Source: Sulfurospirillum arcachonense (lineage in GTDB: Bacteria > Campylobacterota > Campylobacteria > Campylobacterales > Sulfurospirillaceae). From it: a stretch of DNA of 13,810 bases. The translations under genes were made by a program, and so were the position numbers. Shown one piece after another: positions 1-7,238 of this stretch; position 1 is the first letter of the stretch; each line of letters starts with the position of its first letter. The stretch covers positions 1 to 13,810 of the forward strand of contig DQTM01000254.1 of the NCBI GenBank assembly GCA_015662785.1. Direction: 5' to 3'. The notes beneath the pieces are model-generated. The model was not told the DNA's origin. It saw only the letters and a list, made by a program, of their open reading frames with translations, and made no database searches.

Positions 1-257
1 ATATAACAGCTATAAAAGCCCATGCAACTGGTTCTTGGGCGAATGATGAAGCCGAGATGAATGCAATTAAAAAAGTCTTTAAAAAAGAACCCACCATCAT
101 AACTTTAAAACAGCATATAGGACATACCATAGGAGCGTCAGGAGTTTTAGAGATAGCCTATCTGCTTCAAAAAAGTGAACAAAATGGAACTATTATGTGT
201 AATTATTTTGGTTTTGGTGGTAACAATATCTCTTTGATACTTAGGAAAAATGTATGA
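1..257 (+). CDS. beta-ketoacyl-ACP synthase, C-terminal end (partial at left edge)
   Basis: The reading frame is open from position 3 and encodes the last 84 or so residues of a FabF-type ketosynthase, which condenses malonyl-ACP with a growing acyl chain. Three C-terminal KS signatures are visible in order: HATGS (the first catalytic His, usually HGTGT), KQHIGHTIGASG (Lys and second His of the active site), and NYFGFGGNNISLIL (the glycine-rich end motif). All catalytic residues in this half are present, so it should be an active condensing enzyme; the Cys half lies outside the window. The ATG at 57 is internal, not the start. Its stop overlaps the next start as ATGA, which suggests translational coupling. 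By context it is one of the two ketosynthases of the aryl polyene pathway (ApeO- or ApeR-like); which one cannot be decided here. Confidence 0.9.
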   Translation, partial: ITAIKAHATGSWANDEAEMNAIKKVFKKEPTIITLKQHIGHTIGASGVLEIAYLLQKSEQNGTIMCNYFGFGGNNISLILRKNV

Positions 258-982
258 AGTTATATATAAAAGAGTATAGCTCATTCATCGTAAATGATAA
301 CATAGATATAAAAAAAGAACTGAAACAGAAGTACAAGTTAGATACTAGAAGGCAAGACAAGTTTATACACCTAGCAGTTTATGGTGGGCAACTTTTAAAG
401 CAGAAGTGTGAGATAAAAGAGGACGATGAACTTTATGTTACAAGTGGTGTGGGAAATGCGGATATAGTCCAAAAAACAAACACTTATATGTATAAAGAAA
501 ACAAGCCGTTGAAACTTTTTGATTTCATAAATTTACTAGGTAATACAACAAGTTATTACGTCGCAAAATCACTCGGTATGAAGGGCAAAAATATCTTTCA
601 AATCTCAGATAATTTTACCTATGCAAATACCCTTGTAAGTGCCTATGCTTCGCTTCTTAACTCTAAAAAAGATGCTATAATATGCTCAATAGATTTAGTA
701 AGTATGCCAAGTGAAATAATTAAAAGAGTTATGGGAGTAGAAGAAGAGTGTGAAGTCATAAGTAGCGTGAATTATCAAAAGCTTTCACTTCAAAGTGAAG
801 GAGCTATAGGTGAAATTGAGTTTGGGTTAGACGAGAAGGCTACATGTAAAGCCGAAGAAAAGCCATTTGAAACGTACGCAAGCTATATAGTAAACAATGC
901 GTTAAGAGATAAAAAAGAGCTTCTACATGTAGAGGTATTTGGGAAAAGAATGAGAACAATAAAAGTGAAGAGTATAAAATGA
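254..982 (+). CDS. short ketosynthase-like protein without catalytic Cys (chain-length-factor-like)
   Basis: This 242-residue protein resembles only the N-terminal half of a ketosynthase. The stretch around residues 117-125 (SDNFTYANT) aligns by eye with the KS nucleophile region (TACxSSANA), with Asn120 where the Cys should be. SEGAIGEIEF near residue 180 matches the EGAAVLVLE-type strand that follows. There is no HGTGT or KxxxGH region, because the protein ends where the C-terminal thiolase half would begin. It is therefore probably a non-catalytic partner of the KS encoded just upstream, as chain length factors are in type II systems. Both its start and stop are ATGA overlaps with its neighbours. 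Its last 20 residues contain a LLHVE stretch encoded by a dispersed palindrome at 922-933. The family assignment comes from fold pattern and context; the partner role is inference. Confidence 0.7.
   Translation: MKLYIKEYSSFIVNDNIDIKKELKQKYKLDTRRQDKFIHLAVYGGQLLKQKCEIKEDDELYVTSGVGNADIVQKTNTYMYKENKPLKLFDFINLLGNTTSYYVAKSLGMKGKNIFQISDNFTYANTLVSAYASLLNSKKDAIICSIDLVSMPSEIIKRVMGVEEECEVISSVNYQKLSLQSEGAIGEIEFGLDEKATCKAEEKPFETYASYIVNNALRDKKELLHVEVFGKRMRTIKVKSIK
922..933. repeat. TCTACATGTAGA palindrome, copy 1
   Basis: A perfect 12-bp palindrome inside the 3' end of the short KS-like gene, read as Leu-His-Val (residues 224-226). Its flanks (GAGCT before, GAGG after) are shared with the copy at 2621. 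Confidence 0.85.
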
Positions 983-2073
983 AATCGTATATAAATAACT
1001 ATGAATTATGGTGTAATGCTGGGGATACTAAGAGCTTGATGAAAGCAGTTTATGCTAAAGAATCAGCATTGGTAGAAGATACAACCTTTTTAAAAGAAGC
1101 AACAGCTGGTTTGGGAATTATGAAGTATGATGATATTTACTCGCTGATGAGTGAAGTTGTATCAAAAGTTTTAAAAAGTTCAAACTTAACAGATTTTAAA
1201 AACACACTTCTTATACTTGGTTCTTCAGTAGGCGGCATGCAAGAGTGTGAAGATATTTTTTATTCACAAAAAAGCTATAAAAATATAGATCCAAATAAAT
1301 ACTCTATGAATGCACTCTCTGATTACCTTTTAAAAGAGTTTTCTTTTTATGATTCTCGTTCAATTTCAACTGCATGTACTTCTAGTGCAAATGCACTTCT
1401 TTTAGCAAAAAGACTTATAAATGTTAAAGCATATGAAAATGTTTTAGTAGTCGGAGCAGATGGGCTTTGTAATTCAACGGTTCTTGGTTTTCACGCACTA
1501 AGTGTACTTAGTGATAAAAAATGTAGACCATTTGATACAAAACGAAATGGCATGAATGTAGCTGAAGCAGTAGCCGTTTTACTAGTTCAAAATTTTAAAA
1601 CTAACGACTCTGTAGAGCTTAAAGGTGTTGGAGCAAGTAGTGATGCTTACCATATGACAAACCCAAACCCTGAAGCACTTGGAGCAATAGATTCGATGAA
1701 AGATGCAATCAAAGATGCAAATTTAGAACTTAACGAGATTGACTATGTCAATGCCCACGGAACAGCAACTTTGGCAAATGATAAAGTTGAAGCGTTAGCT
1801 GTTGAGAAGCTTTTTGGAAAAAGTGTACATGTAAACTCTACAAAGGCTATTACTGGACATACTTTGGGAGCTGCTGGAGCTGTTGAGGCTATCATATCTT
1901 GTGAGGTTATAAAGCATGGGTTAGTGCCTGCGCAGACTGGACTAGAGACTTTGGATAATAAAAATATAAACGTAAGTAAAGAGAGTGTGAAAATGGAAGT
2001 GAGAAACATAGTAAGTAATTCATTTGCTTTCGGTGGTAACAACACTTCAATAGTTTTAGGAGTTTGCACATGA
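979..2073 (+). CDS. beta-ketoacyl-ACP synthase (complete ketosynthase)
   Basis: A 364-residue FabF-type condensing enzyme with a full catalytic set. Cys133 lies in TACTSSANA, His260 in NAHGTAT, and Lys289 and His294 in STKAITGHTLGAAG; the end motif NSFAFGGNNTSIVL is present. It should load an acyl chain from ACP on Cys133 and extend it by decarboxylative condensation with malonyl-ACP. At 364 residues it is somewhat shorter than the usual 400-420, mainly through a compact N-terminus. It overlaps both neighbours by ATGA and is followed by a Cys-less KS-like gene, so it may act as a heterodimer. In aryl polyene clusters this would be ApeO or ApeR; the sequence alone does not separate the two. 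Confidence 0.92.
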   Translation: MKSYINNYELWCNAGDTKSLMKAVYAKESALVEDTTFLKEATAGLGIMKYDDIYSLMSEVVSKVLKSSNLTDFKNTLLILGSSVGGMQECEDIFYSQKSYKNIDPNKYSMNALSDYLLKEFSFYDSRSISTACTSSANALLLAKRLINVKAYENVLVVGADGLCNSTVLGFHALSVLSDKKCRPFDTKRNGMNVAEAVAVLLVQNFKTNDSVELKGVGASSDAYHMTNPNPEALGAIDSMKDAIKDANLELNEIDYVNAHGTATLANDKVEALAVEKLFGKSVHVNSTKAITGHTLGAAGAVEAIISCEVIKHGLVPAQTGLETLDNKNINVSKESVKMEVRNIVSNSFAFGGNNTSIVLGVCT

Positions 2074-2717
2074 AGACAGTAGCCTTAAATATAATCAGTT
2101 CAGCAAAAATTTATGCTCCTCAAAAACTGGAAAATTTAGATGAGAAAAGACTCGCACCAAATATGATGATGAGAAGAAGACTCACTAGAAACTCAAAAGT
2201 TATGCTCTTTCTTAGTGACAAATGTGGGTTTGAAAATGGAAAAATAGTGTATGGAAGTTGTTTTAGTGAGCTTGAAGAGACTGCAAAAATAGCCAATGCC
2301 GTTTTAGAAGAGGGTATGCTTTCTCCGACATCTTTTCAAAATAGTGTTTACAATACAGCTCCTTCATATTTTTCGCTTATAAACAAAGATACAGATGAGA
2401 TTATAACGATTTCAAGTGGAATGAAAACTTCGCTCGATACGCTCAAAACGGCCGCTCTTCAAGCACTAGTAAGTGGTGAAAAAGTTTTATGTGTTTGTGT
2501 AGAGTGTATAAATATAAAAAATATAGAAGAGATAAACAGGTGCACAAAATTCCTTGAAGCTGGGGTCGCGGTGGTACTTGAGATTGCAAAAGATGAGAGT
2601 GAGGCAAAGGAAATAGAGCTTCTACATGTAGAGGGTATTATGGATTCTTTGCAAGACCTAATGAGTGTTGCAAATATGTATGAAAATGGGATAAGAAAGA
2701 TAAAGGTAGAGTTATGA
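2070..2717 (+). CDS. beta-ketoacyl synthase-like N-terminal domain protein (chain-length-factor family)
   Basis: A 215-residue protein of the small 'ketoacyl-synt_2' type, found in aryl polyene clusters and often annotated as a chain length factor. Visible marks are the basic run MMMRRRLTRNSK (near residues 30-41), the YGSCFSELEETAKIA segment, and SPTSFQNSVYNTAPSYFS (around residue 85-100), which matches the family's SPTxFxxSVHNAxxGxxS motif. The KS nucleophile position lies in TISSGMKTS, so there is no Cys, and no C-terminal thiolase half is present. I chose ATG 2070 because it forms an ATGA overlap with the preceding stop; a TTG at 2064 would add only two residues. It probably acts as a non-catalytic partner of the ketosynthase upstream. 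A palindrome at 2621-2632 encodes Leu185-His-Val near its C-terminus. Confidence 0.8.
   Translation: MKTVALNIISSAKIYAPQKLENLDEKRLAPNMMMRRRLTRNSKVMLFLSDKCGFENGKIVYGSCFSELEETAKIANAVLEEGMLSPTSFQNSVYNTAPSYFSLINKDTDEIITISSGMKTSLDTLKTAALQALVSGEKVLCVCVECINIKNIEEINRCTKFLEAGVAVVLEIAKDESEAKEIELLHVEGIMDSLQDLMSVANMYENGIRKIKVEL
2621..2632. repeat. TCTACATGTAGA palindrome, copy 2
   Basis: A second perfect 12-bp palindrome, in the same reading phase (Leu-His-Val) and with nearly the same flanks as copy 1. Again it sits near the C-terminus of a KS-like protein. Confidence 0.85.
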
Positions 2718-4228
2718 TTATAGATAACAAAATAGTAAATTATGAAAATTTTACTCATAATGAGAAGATAAAACTTAGTGATAAAAAAGAGTTTGTAGAT
2801 TACATAAACGCAGGACATGAGTTTCTAATAAAGCAGATAAGTGGTGGACGACCGATATATGGTATTACTACTGGGTATGGGGAAGCAGGAAGTAACTACG
2901 CAGCTTTTGAAGAAGCTGAAGAGATGCAAAAAAATCTCTACCGTTTTTGTGGAGTTGGAGTAGGTGACAATCTAAGTCCTGAAGTATCAAGAATTATGGT
3001 AACAGTTCGTCTCATCAGCCTTTCAAAGGGTAAAAGTGGAGTAAGTTATGCTCTACTAAAAAGATTTGAGTTACTTTTAAACAATGAAATTTACCCAGTT
3101 ATACCATCTCAAGGCTCAGTTGGAGCTAGTGGAGACCTTTCACCTCTTTCTTACATAGCAGCAGTAATTGCGGGAGAGAGAGAAGTTACATACAAAGGCA
3201 TTGAGAGAAAAGCCATAGATGTTTACAATGAACTAGGAATTGAGCCTTATGTTTTTAAAGCTAAAGAGGCATTGGCAGTCATAAATGGCACAGCCACTAT
3301 GAGTTCAATTGCCATCAAAGCTATCCAAGAGTTTGAGATAATGATGGATAGCATGGAAAGTTTTGTAGCAGCTATCTTTGAAGTCTTACTTTGCGACATA
3401 ACTGCGTTAGAGCCTTTTGTTCATGAAAATAAACCTTTTGAAGGTCAAATAACAACTGCTGCAAATATACTAAAAAAGTGTGAAGGCTCGGACTTAACTC
3501 ATAAAGCTTTTAGCAGATATGAAAACTTTCATTTAGAGAAAGAACAAAACATACAAGATAGATACTCAATCAGATGTGCACCACAAGTTTTAGGAGTAGT
3601 AAGAGACAATCTCGACATAGCTAAAAAATGGATACAAACAGAGATAAACGGAGTAAATGACAACCCTCTTATAGACCATATCGGAGAAAAAATTTACACT
3701 TCTGGTAACTTCTATGGAGGTTACATTGCTAACGCTATGGACACTATGAGAATTTGTGTAGGAAATATGGCAGACTTGTTAGATAAAGAGTTTGCACTTT
3801 TAATTGACCATAAGTTCAACAAAGGCTTAGGGGAATCTCTTAAGATAAATAAAAAATCTACTCATCACGCTTTTAAACTCATACAAGTAACACTAAGCTC
3901 ACTAAGTGCTGACATACTGATGAACACAAATGCCGCGTCACTATACTCTCGCTCAACTGAATCGTTTAATCAAGACAAAGTAAGCATGGGAACAACATCT
4001 GCAAGAAACTTTGCAAAACAGCTTCCTGATCTTGCCAATATGCTTAGTATAGCTTTCATAGGAATTGCTCAAGCAGTAGACATTAGAGGATATGAAAAGT
4101 GCTCAAAGCATCTTCAATCTTGTTACAATGAAGTAAGAAAAGAAGTAACAAAACTGGAAGAGGATAGAAGATTAGATTTGGATATAAGAGCAGTCAATAA
4201 AATGGTAGTTGATGGGAAGTTTGTATAG
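2714..4228 (+). CDS. HAL/PAL/TAL-family aromatic amino acid ammonia-lyase
   Basis: A 504-residue MIO-dependent lyase that removes ammonia from an aromatic amino acid to give an aryl-acrylic acid. Ala138-Ser139-Gly140 in GASGDLSPL would cyclise to the MIO cofactor. Tyr49 in YGITTGYG is the catalytic tyrosine loop. The later signatures QDRYSIRCAPQVLG, NDNPLI and NQDKVSMGTTSARN are all present, and the length is normal. By eye alignment, residues Phe78-Cys79 occupy the substrate-selectivity pair, which is His-Leu in Rhodobacter TAL, Phe-Leu in PAL and Ser-His in histidine lyases. Phe78 points to phenylalanine and cinnamate rather than histidine, but this is inference. In the cluster it would supply the aromatic starter unit. 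It overlaps the upstream gene by ATGA and is followed by a 70-bp gap, the first break in the chain of overlaps. Confidence 0.93.
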   Translation: MIIDNKIVNYENFTHNEKIKLSDKKEFVDYINAGHEFLIKQISGGRPIYGITTGYGEAGSNYAAFEEAEEMQKNLYRFCGVGVGDNLSPEVSRIMVTVRLISLSKGKSGVSYALLKRFELLLNNEIYPVIPSQGSVGASGDLSPLSYIAAVIAGEREVTYKGIERKAIDVYNELGIEPYVFKAKEALAVINGTATMSSIAIKAIQEFEIMMDSMESFVAAIFEVLLCDITALEPFVHENKPFEGQITTAANILKKCEGSDLTHKAFSRYENFHLEKEQNIQDRYSIRCAPQVLGVVRDNLDIAKKWIQTEINGVNDNPLIDHIGEKIYTSGNFYGGYIANAMDTMRICVGNMADLLDKEFALLIDHKFNKGLGESLKINKKSTHHAFKLIQVTLSSLSADILMNTNAASLYSRSTESFNQDKVSMGTTSARNFAKQLPDLANMLSIAFIGIAQAVDIRGYEKCSKHLQSCYNEVRKEVTKLEEDRRLDLDIRAVNKMVVDGKFV

Positions 4229-4251
4229 TATTTCATATTGAAATATTTTTT
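4229..4251 (+). terminator. AT-rich inverted repeat plus T-run after the lyase gene
   Basis: TATTTCA and TGAAATA are perfect 7-bp arms around a TAT loop, followed at once by six T residues and starting directly after the lyase stop codon. The layout is that of a rho-independent terminator, but with one G-C pair the stem is weak. It may be only a partial terminator, or part of a regulatory site for the next gene. Confidence 0.35.
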
Positions 4252-4258
4252 AAAGATA

Positions 4259-4278
4259 ATTGTATTTATTGATACAAT
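4259..4278 (+). promoter_or_regulatory. candidate operator and -10 element of the RhuM-Fic gene
   Basis: ATTGTAT and ATACAAT form perfect 7-bp inverted arms around a 6-base spacer. A TACAAT hexamer (4273-4278), one mismatch from TATAAT, sits in the right arm, 20 bp before the ATG at 4299. A ribosome-binding site AAGG lies at 4288-4291. An inverted repeat over a -10 box is a common arrangement for a repressor site. No transcript evidence is available, so this is a pattern-based call. Confidence 0.4.
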
Positions 4279-4298
4279 AAAACAAAAAAGGTTTTATT

Positions 4299-5288
4299 AT
4301 GAGCAATGAAATTTTAATATATACAGATGAAAAAGGCGAAATAGATTTAACAGTTTCGTTAGAAAATGATACAGTTTGGTTGAATCAGAAGCAGATGGAG
4401 GAACTTTTTGGTAGAGAAAGAAGTGTAATTACAAAACATATAAATAATATTTTTAAAGAAGGTGAACTTGATAAAAATATAGTATGTGCAATATTTGCAC
4501 ATACTGCTAGTGACAGTAAAAAATACAATGTTAAGTATTATAATTTAGATGTTATTATTTCTGTAGGCTATAGAGTAAAATCAAAAAGAGGTACACAATT
4601 TCGTATTTGGGCAACTAATATACTAAAAGAGTACCTCATAAAAGGCTATGCATTAAACCAAAAAAGATTAAAAGAAACTCAACTTCAAGAGCTAACCTCA
4701 ACAATAGAGCTTATAAAAAACTCACTAGAACATAAAACCATACAAAATGATGAAGCAAAAGGTTTGTTTGATATTATCAACAACTATGCAAAAAGTTGGT
4801 CACTTCTTCAAAGTTATGATGAAGACAATCTTGAAACCACGCAAAGTACATCAATACAAAAATTTACTTTGCAGTATAATGAAATAAAAATTGCAATTAA
4901 TCAGTTAAAAACAGAACTAATGAAAAAAAGTGAAGCAACAGAACTATTTGGTAATGAAAAAAACAACGAATTAGAGGGAATCATAGGAAATATCTACCAA
5001 ACTTTTGGTGGAGATGATTTGATACCAAGCGTAGAAGAGAAAGCCGGAAACCTTTTATACTATGTCATTAAAGACCACCCTTTTAGTGATGGAAACAAAC
5101 GCATTGGTTCATTTTTATTTATACTATTTTTAAGTAAAAACAACATACTATATAAACAAAATGGTGAACTAAGAATAAATGACAATGCTTTAGTGTCACT
5201 AGCTTTATTGACAGCTTCAAGTGACCCAAAACAAAAAGAGTTGATGGTTAAGTTGGTAGTAAATTTATTGACTGAGGAAAAAATATGA
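4299..5288 (+). CDS. RhuM-family / Fic-domain fusion protein
   Basis: A 329-residue two-part protein. Residues 1 to about 125 match the RhuM ('virulence protein') family: TVWLNQKQMEELF, HINNIFKEGELD, YYNLDVIISVGYRVKSKRGT and FRIWATNILKEYLIKGY are its usual signatures. After a coiled-coil-prone middle (about 125-215) comes a Fic/Doc fold with HPFSDGNKR at residues 260-268. His260 is the expected catalytic base and the GNKR loop the phosphate site. Fic proteins usually transfer AMP or phosphate to a protein target, often as toxins or effectors; the target here is unknown. The last Arg of the canonical HxFxxGNxRxxR motif is Ser, and I found no clear (S/T)xxxE(G/N) inhibitory helix. No antitoxin gene is adjacent. 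It has no evident link to polyene synthesis and looks like an insertion between lyase and ketoreductase, though its stop overlaps the ketoreductase start as ATGA. Confidence 0.88.
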   Translation: MSNEILIYTDEKGEIDLTVSLENDTVWLNQKQMEELFGRERSVITKHINNIFKEGELDKNIVCAIFAHTASDSKKYNVKYYNLDVIISVGYRVKSKRGTQFRIWATNILKEYLIKGYALNQKRLKETQLQELTSTIELIKNSLEHKTIQNDEAKGLFDIINNYAKSWSLLQSYDEDNLETTQSTSIQKFTLQYNEIKIAINQLKTELMKKSEATELFGNEKNNELEGIIGNIYQTFGGDDLIPSVEEKAGNLLYYVIKDHPFSDGNKRIGSFLFILFLSKNNILYKQNGELRINDNALVSLALLTASSDPKQKELMVKLVVNLLTEEKI

Positions 5289-5977
5289 AAAAAGTACTTA
5301 TAACAGGCTCAACAGGAGCATTGGGTGAAGCGTGTGCAAGGTATTTTCATGCTAATGGGTATTTTGTTTACTTGCATTACAGAAGCCAAGAGGCAAAAGC
5401 TAATGAGTTAAAGAGTGAACTTGAAAATTCAGAATTGATACAGTTTGATATATCTGATAAAAAAGATGTACATGTAAAGCTTGAAAACCTTGAAGTTGAT
5501 GTGTTGGTAAATAACGCTGGTATTACTAAAGATAAGCTGTTTTTTTGGATGGAAGATGAGGATTGGGATAGTGTTATAGATGTTTCAGTGAACGGAACTT
5601 ATCACGTTACAAAAGCACTAATAAAAAATATGATTAGTCGTAAAAACTGTGCCATAGTCAATGTGGCTTCTGTTTCAGGACTTGTTGGCAATGCTGGTCA
5701 AACAAACTACTCAGCAGCTAAGGGAGCGGTGATAGCTTTTACGAAGTCTTTGGCTCTTGAGATGGCTCGTTATAAGATACGAGTCAATGCAGTTGCACCT
5801 GGACTCATTGAGTCTGAAATGACAAAAGACTTAGACATGAAAGCTATAAAAAAAGATATTCCATTAAGAAGAGTAGGAAAACCTGAAGATGTGGCAGAGT
5901 GTGTTTTCTTTTTAGCGGACAAAGCTTCGTATGTTACGGGAGAAGTTCTTAACATTAGTGGCGGTATGGTAAGGTAG
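5285..5977 (+). CDS. 3-oxoacyl-ACP reductase, SDR family (ApeQ-like)
   Basis: A 230-residue short-chain dehydrogenase of the FabG type, which reduces the beta-keto group after each condensation using NAD(P)H. The cofactor motif TGSTGALG lies at residues 7-14 and VNNAG near residue 75. The catalytic triad is Ser129 (NVASVSG), Tyr142 and Lys146 (YSAAK), with the FabG-like spacing of 13 residues between Ser and Tyr. The C-terminus (YVTGEVLNISGGM) is also typical. Its ribosome-binding site (GAGGA, 5274-5278) lies within the end of the RhuM-Fic gene, so its translation is probably coupled to that gene. It sits next to the chain-building genes and so is most likely the pathway reductase (ApeQ role) rather than the housekeeping FabG. 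A weaker palindrome core TACATGTA (5469-5476) reads Val-His-Val. Confidence 0.93.
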   Translation: MKKVLITGSTGALGEACARYFHANGYFVYLHYRSQEAKANELKSELENSELIQFDISDKKDVHVKLENLEVDVLVNNAGITKDKLFFWMEDEDWDSVIDVSVNGTYHVTKALIKNMISRKNCAIVNVASVSGLVGNAGQTNYSAAKGAVIAFTKSLALEMARYKIRVNAVAPGLIESEMTKDLDMKAIKKDIPLRRVGKPEDVAECVFFLADKASYVTGEVLNISGGMVR

Positions 5978-6520
5978 ATGAAATTCGCTAATATCCTTTT
6001 TGCTCCTATGTTTGTATTGTTAATACACTATTTTGAGTTTAGATTGGTTGTTTTAGCTTATTTGATTATTGCAGTTATTTTTTTGCTTTACATGTACAAG
6101 AAAAAGAGTAGTTATAAAGGTATGGTAGTGCCTAGTTTGTATGTTGTAATACTGAGTATTGCTCTGTATTTTTCCTCATTGGAAACTGTGAAGTATATAC
6201 CTGTTACTTTATCCAGTATTTTTATGATGATGTTTGTAGATTCACACTACAACAAAAAGTATATGATTTTAGATTTTACACAGAAATTTTATAAAAAAGA
6301 GTTAAAAGAAGAAGAGGTAGAGTTTTTAAAAAGAGGTGATTTTTACTGGGTTTTAGTGATGCTTGTCAACACTTTAATACACCTTTATATAGTAAACTTT
6401 ACTAGTGATTTAACTTGGGCTTTTTACTCCTCAGTTGGGTGGTATGTCTATTTCTTCACAGCTTTGATAGCTCAAATTATTTATGGAAAGGTTTATGGTG
6501 TTAAAGTGTCTTCTAGGTAG
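5978..6520 (+). CDS. polytopic membrane protein of the aryl polyene cluster, function unknown
   Basis: A 180-residue hydrophobic protein with about six predicted membrane segments (near residues 4-20, 22-40, 49-68, 72-90, 120-141 and 146-171) and a charged cytoplasm-like stretch (about 90-118, rich in Lys and Glu). Similar small membrane proteins lie beside the acyltransferase in many aryl polyene clusters and are catalogued as uncharacterised (COG4648-type); I assign it to that group tentatively. The start directly abuts the preceding stop codon, and the C-terminal coding end overlaps the acyltransferase start region. Its place between the reductase and the lipid acyltransferase suggests a role at the membrane step of polyene attachment or transfer, but no catalytic motif is visible. 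Confidence 0.7.
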   Translation: MKFANILFAPMFVLLIHYFEFRLVVLAYLIIAVIFLLYMYKKKSSYKGMVVPSLYVVILSIALYFSSLETVKYIPVTLSSIFMMMFVDSHYNKKYMILDFTQKFYKKELKEEEVEFLKRGDFYWVLVMLVNTLIHLYIVNFTSDLTWAFYSSVGWYVYFFTALIAQIIYGKVYGVKVSSR

Positions 6521-7238
6521 CATTGGTCATTTTATATTTTTTGGATTGTTGATTGGTTTTATGATACCAGGGTTTTTACTGTATTTTATATTCAAACCTT
6601 TCATCAAAGATTCTCAGCACTTTTTTCAGCGTGGAGCGGCTCTTTCGTATAGACTTTTTTATATTCTAGTTCCGTGTATGAAACTCAAAATTGATATTTT
6701 AAAAGATATGCCAAAAGGGGCAATTTACATTTCTTCTCATCAGTCTATACTTGATTTCCCTGCGTTTGCTTCGTATGTTCAACACTATCTTATATTTGCT
6801 AACGTCAATCTAGGAAAGTATCCTACAGTAGAAAAAATTACTCATTCAGTTGGTGTTAGGTATATTAAAGGTCGTCCTATTGAAGAGATAAGCGATATAT
6901 ATAAAGAGATGGAAGCTCATCTTGATGACGGTAAAAATGTTATCTATTTTCCAGAAGGTACACGTCATACAGGAGATAAACTTCTTCCATTTAAACGTGG
7001 TGCTTTTAGACTTGCTATGAAAAAAAATAGACCAATAGTTCCAATTGTCATAGAGGGAGTACAGCAGTATTTACCACGGAAAGCTTGGTGTTTTAAAACA
7101 GTTAAAAGACAAAATGTATATATGAAAATGCTTTCACCTCTGTACCCAAAAGATTTTAAAAATGAGATGACTATGAGAGAATATGCACATAAAATTATGC
7201 AAGAGGAGAAGACAAAACTATGCGAATTATATTTATAA
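6483..7238 (+). CDS. PlsC/LPLAT-family acyltransferase
   Basis: A 251-residue membrane acyltransferase with an N-terminal hydrophobic segment (about residues 10-38). The two catalytic signatures of glycerophospholipid acyltransferases are present: His86-x4-Asp91 in SHQSILD, and PEGTR (157-161) followed by FKRGAFRLA, which binds the acceptor phosphate. In aryl polyene clusters such enzymes are thought to move the polyene acyl chain from ACP to a lipid or glycan-lipid anchor. The start is uncertain. ATG 6483 gives a 38-bp overlap with the membrane protein gene but has no clear ribosome-binding site, while ATG 6495 follows GGAAAGG with a short 3-base gap and would drop four residues. It overlaps the LolA-like gene by 19 bp. 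Confidence 0.88.
   Translation: MERFMVLKCLLGSIGHFIFFGLLIGFMIPGFLLYFIFKPFIKDSQHFFQRGAALSYRLFYILVPCMKLKIDILKDMPKGAIYISSHQSILDFPAFASYVQHYLIFANVNLGKYPTVEKITHSVGVRYIKGRPIEEISDIYKEMEAHLDDGKNVIYFPEGTRHTGDKLLPFKRGAFRLAMKKNRPIVPIVIEGVQQYLPRKAWCFKTVKRQNVYMKMLSPLYPKDFKNEMTMREYAHKIMQEEKTKLCELYL

Noticed and set aside
57..257. A separate 66-residue gene starting at ATG 57
   Set aside because: The same frame is open to the left edge and encodes conserved ketosynthase residues before this Met (HATGS), so it is the tail of a larger gene.
1743..2818. Minus-strand open frames at 1743-2069 and 2459-2818
   Set aside because: They lie antisense to well-supported ketosynthase, KS-like and lyase genes, have low-complexity Ser/Leu/Ile-rich translations and no ribosome-binding sites.
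4229..5288. RhuM-Fic gene as part of an insertion sequence or integrated phage
   Set aside because: I saw no transposase, integrase, terminal inverted repeats or target-site duplications on either side; only one gene is inserted.
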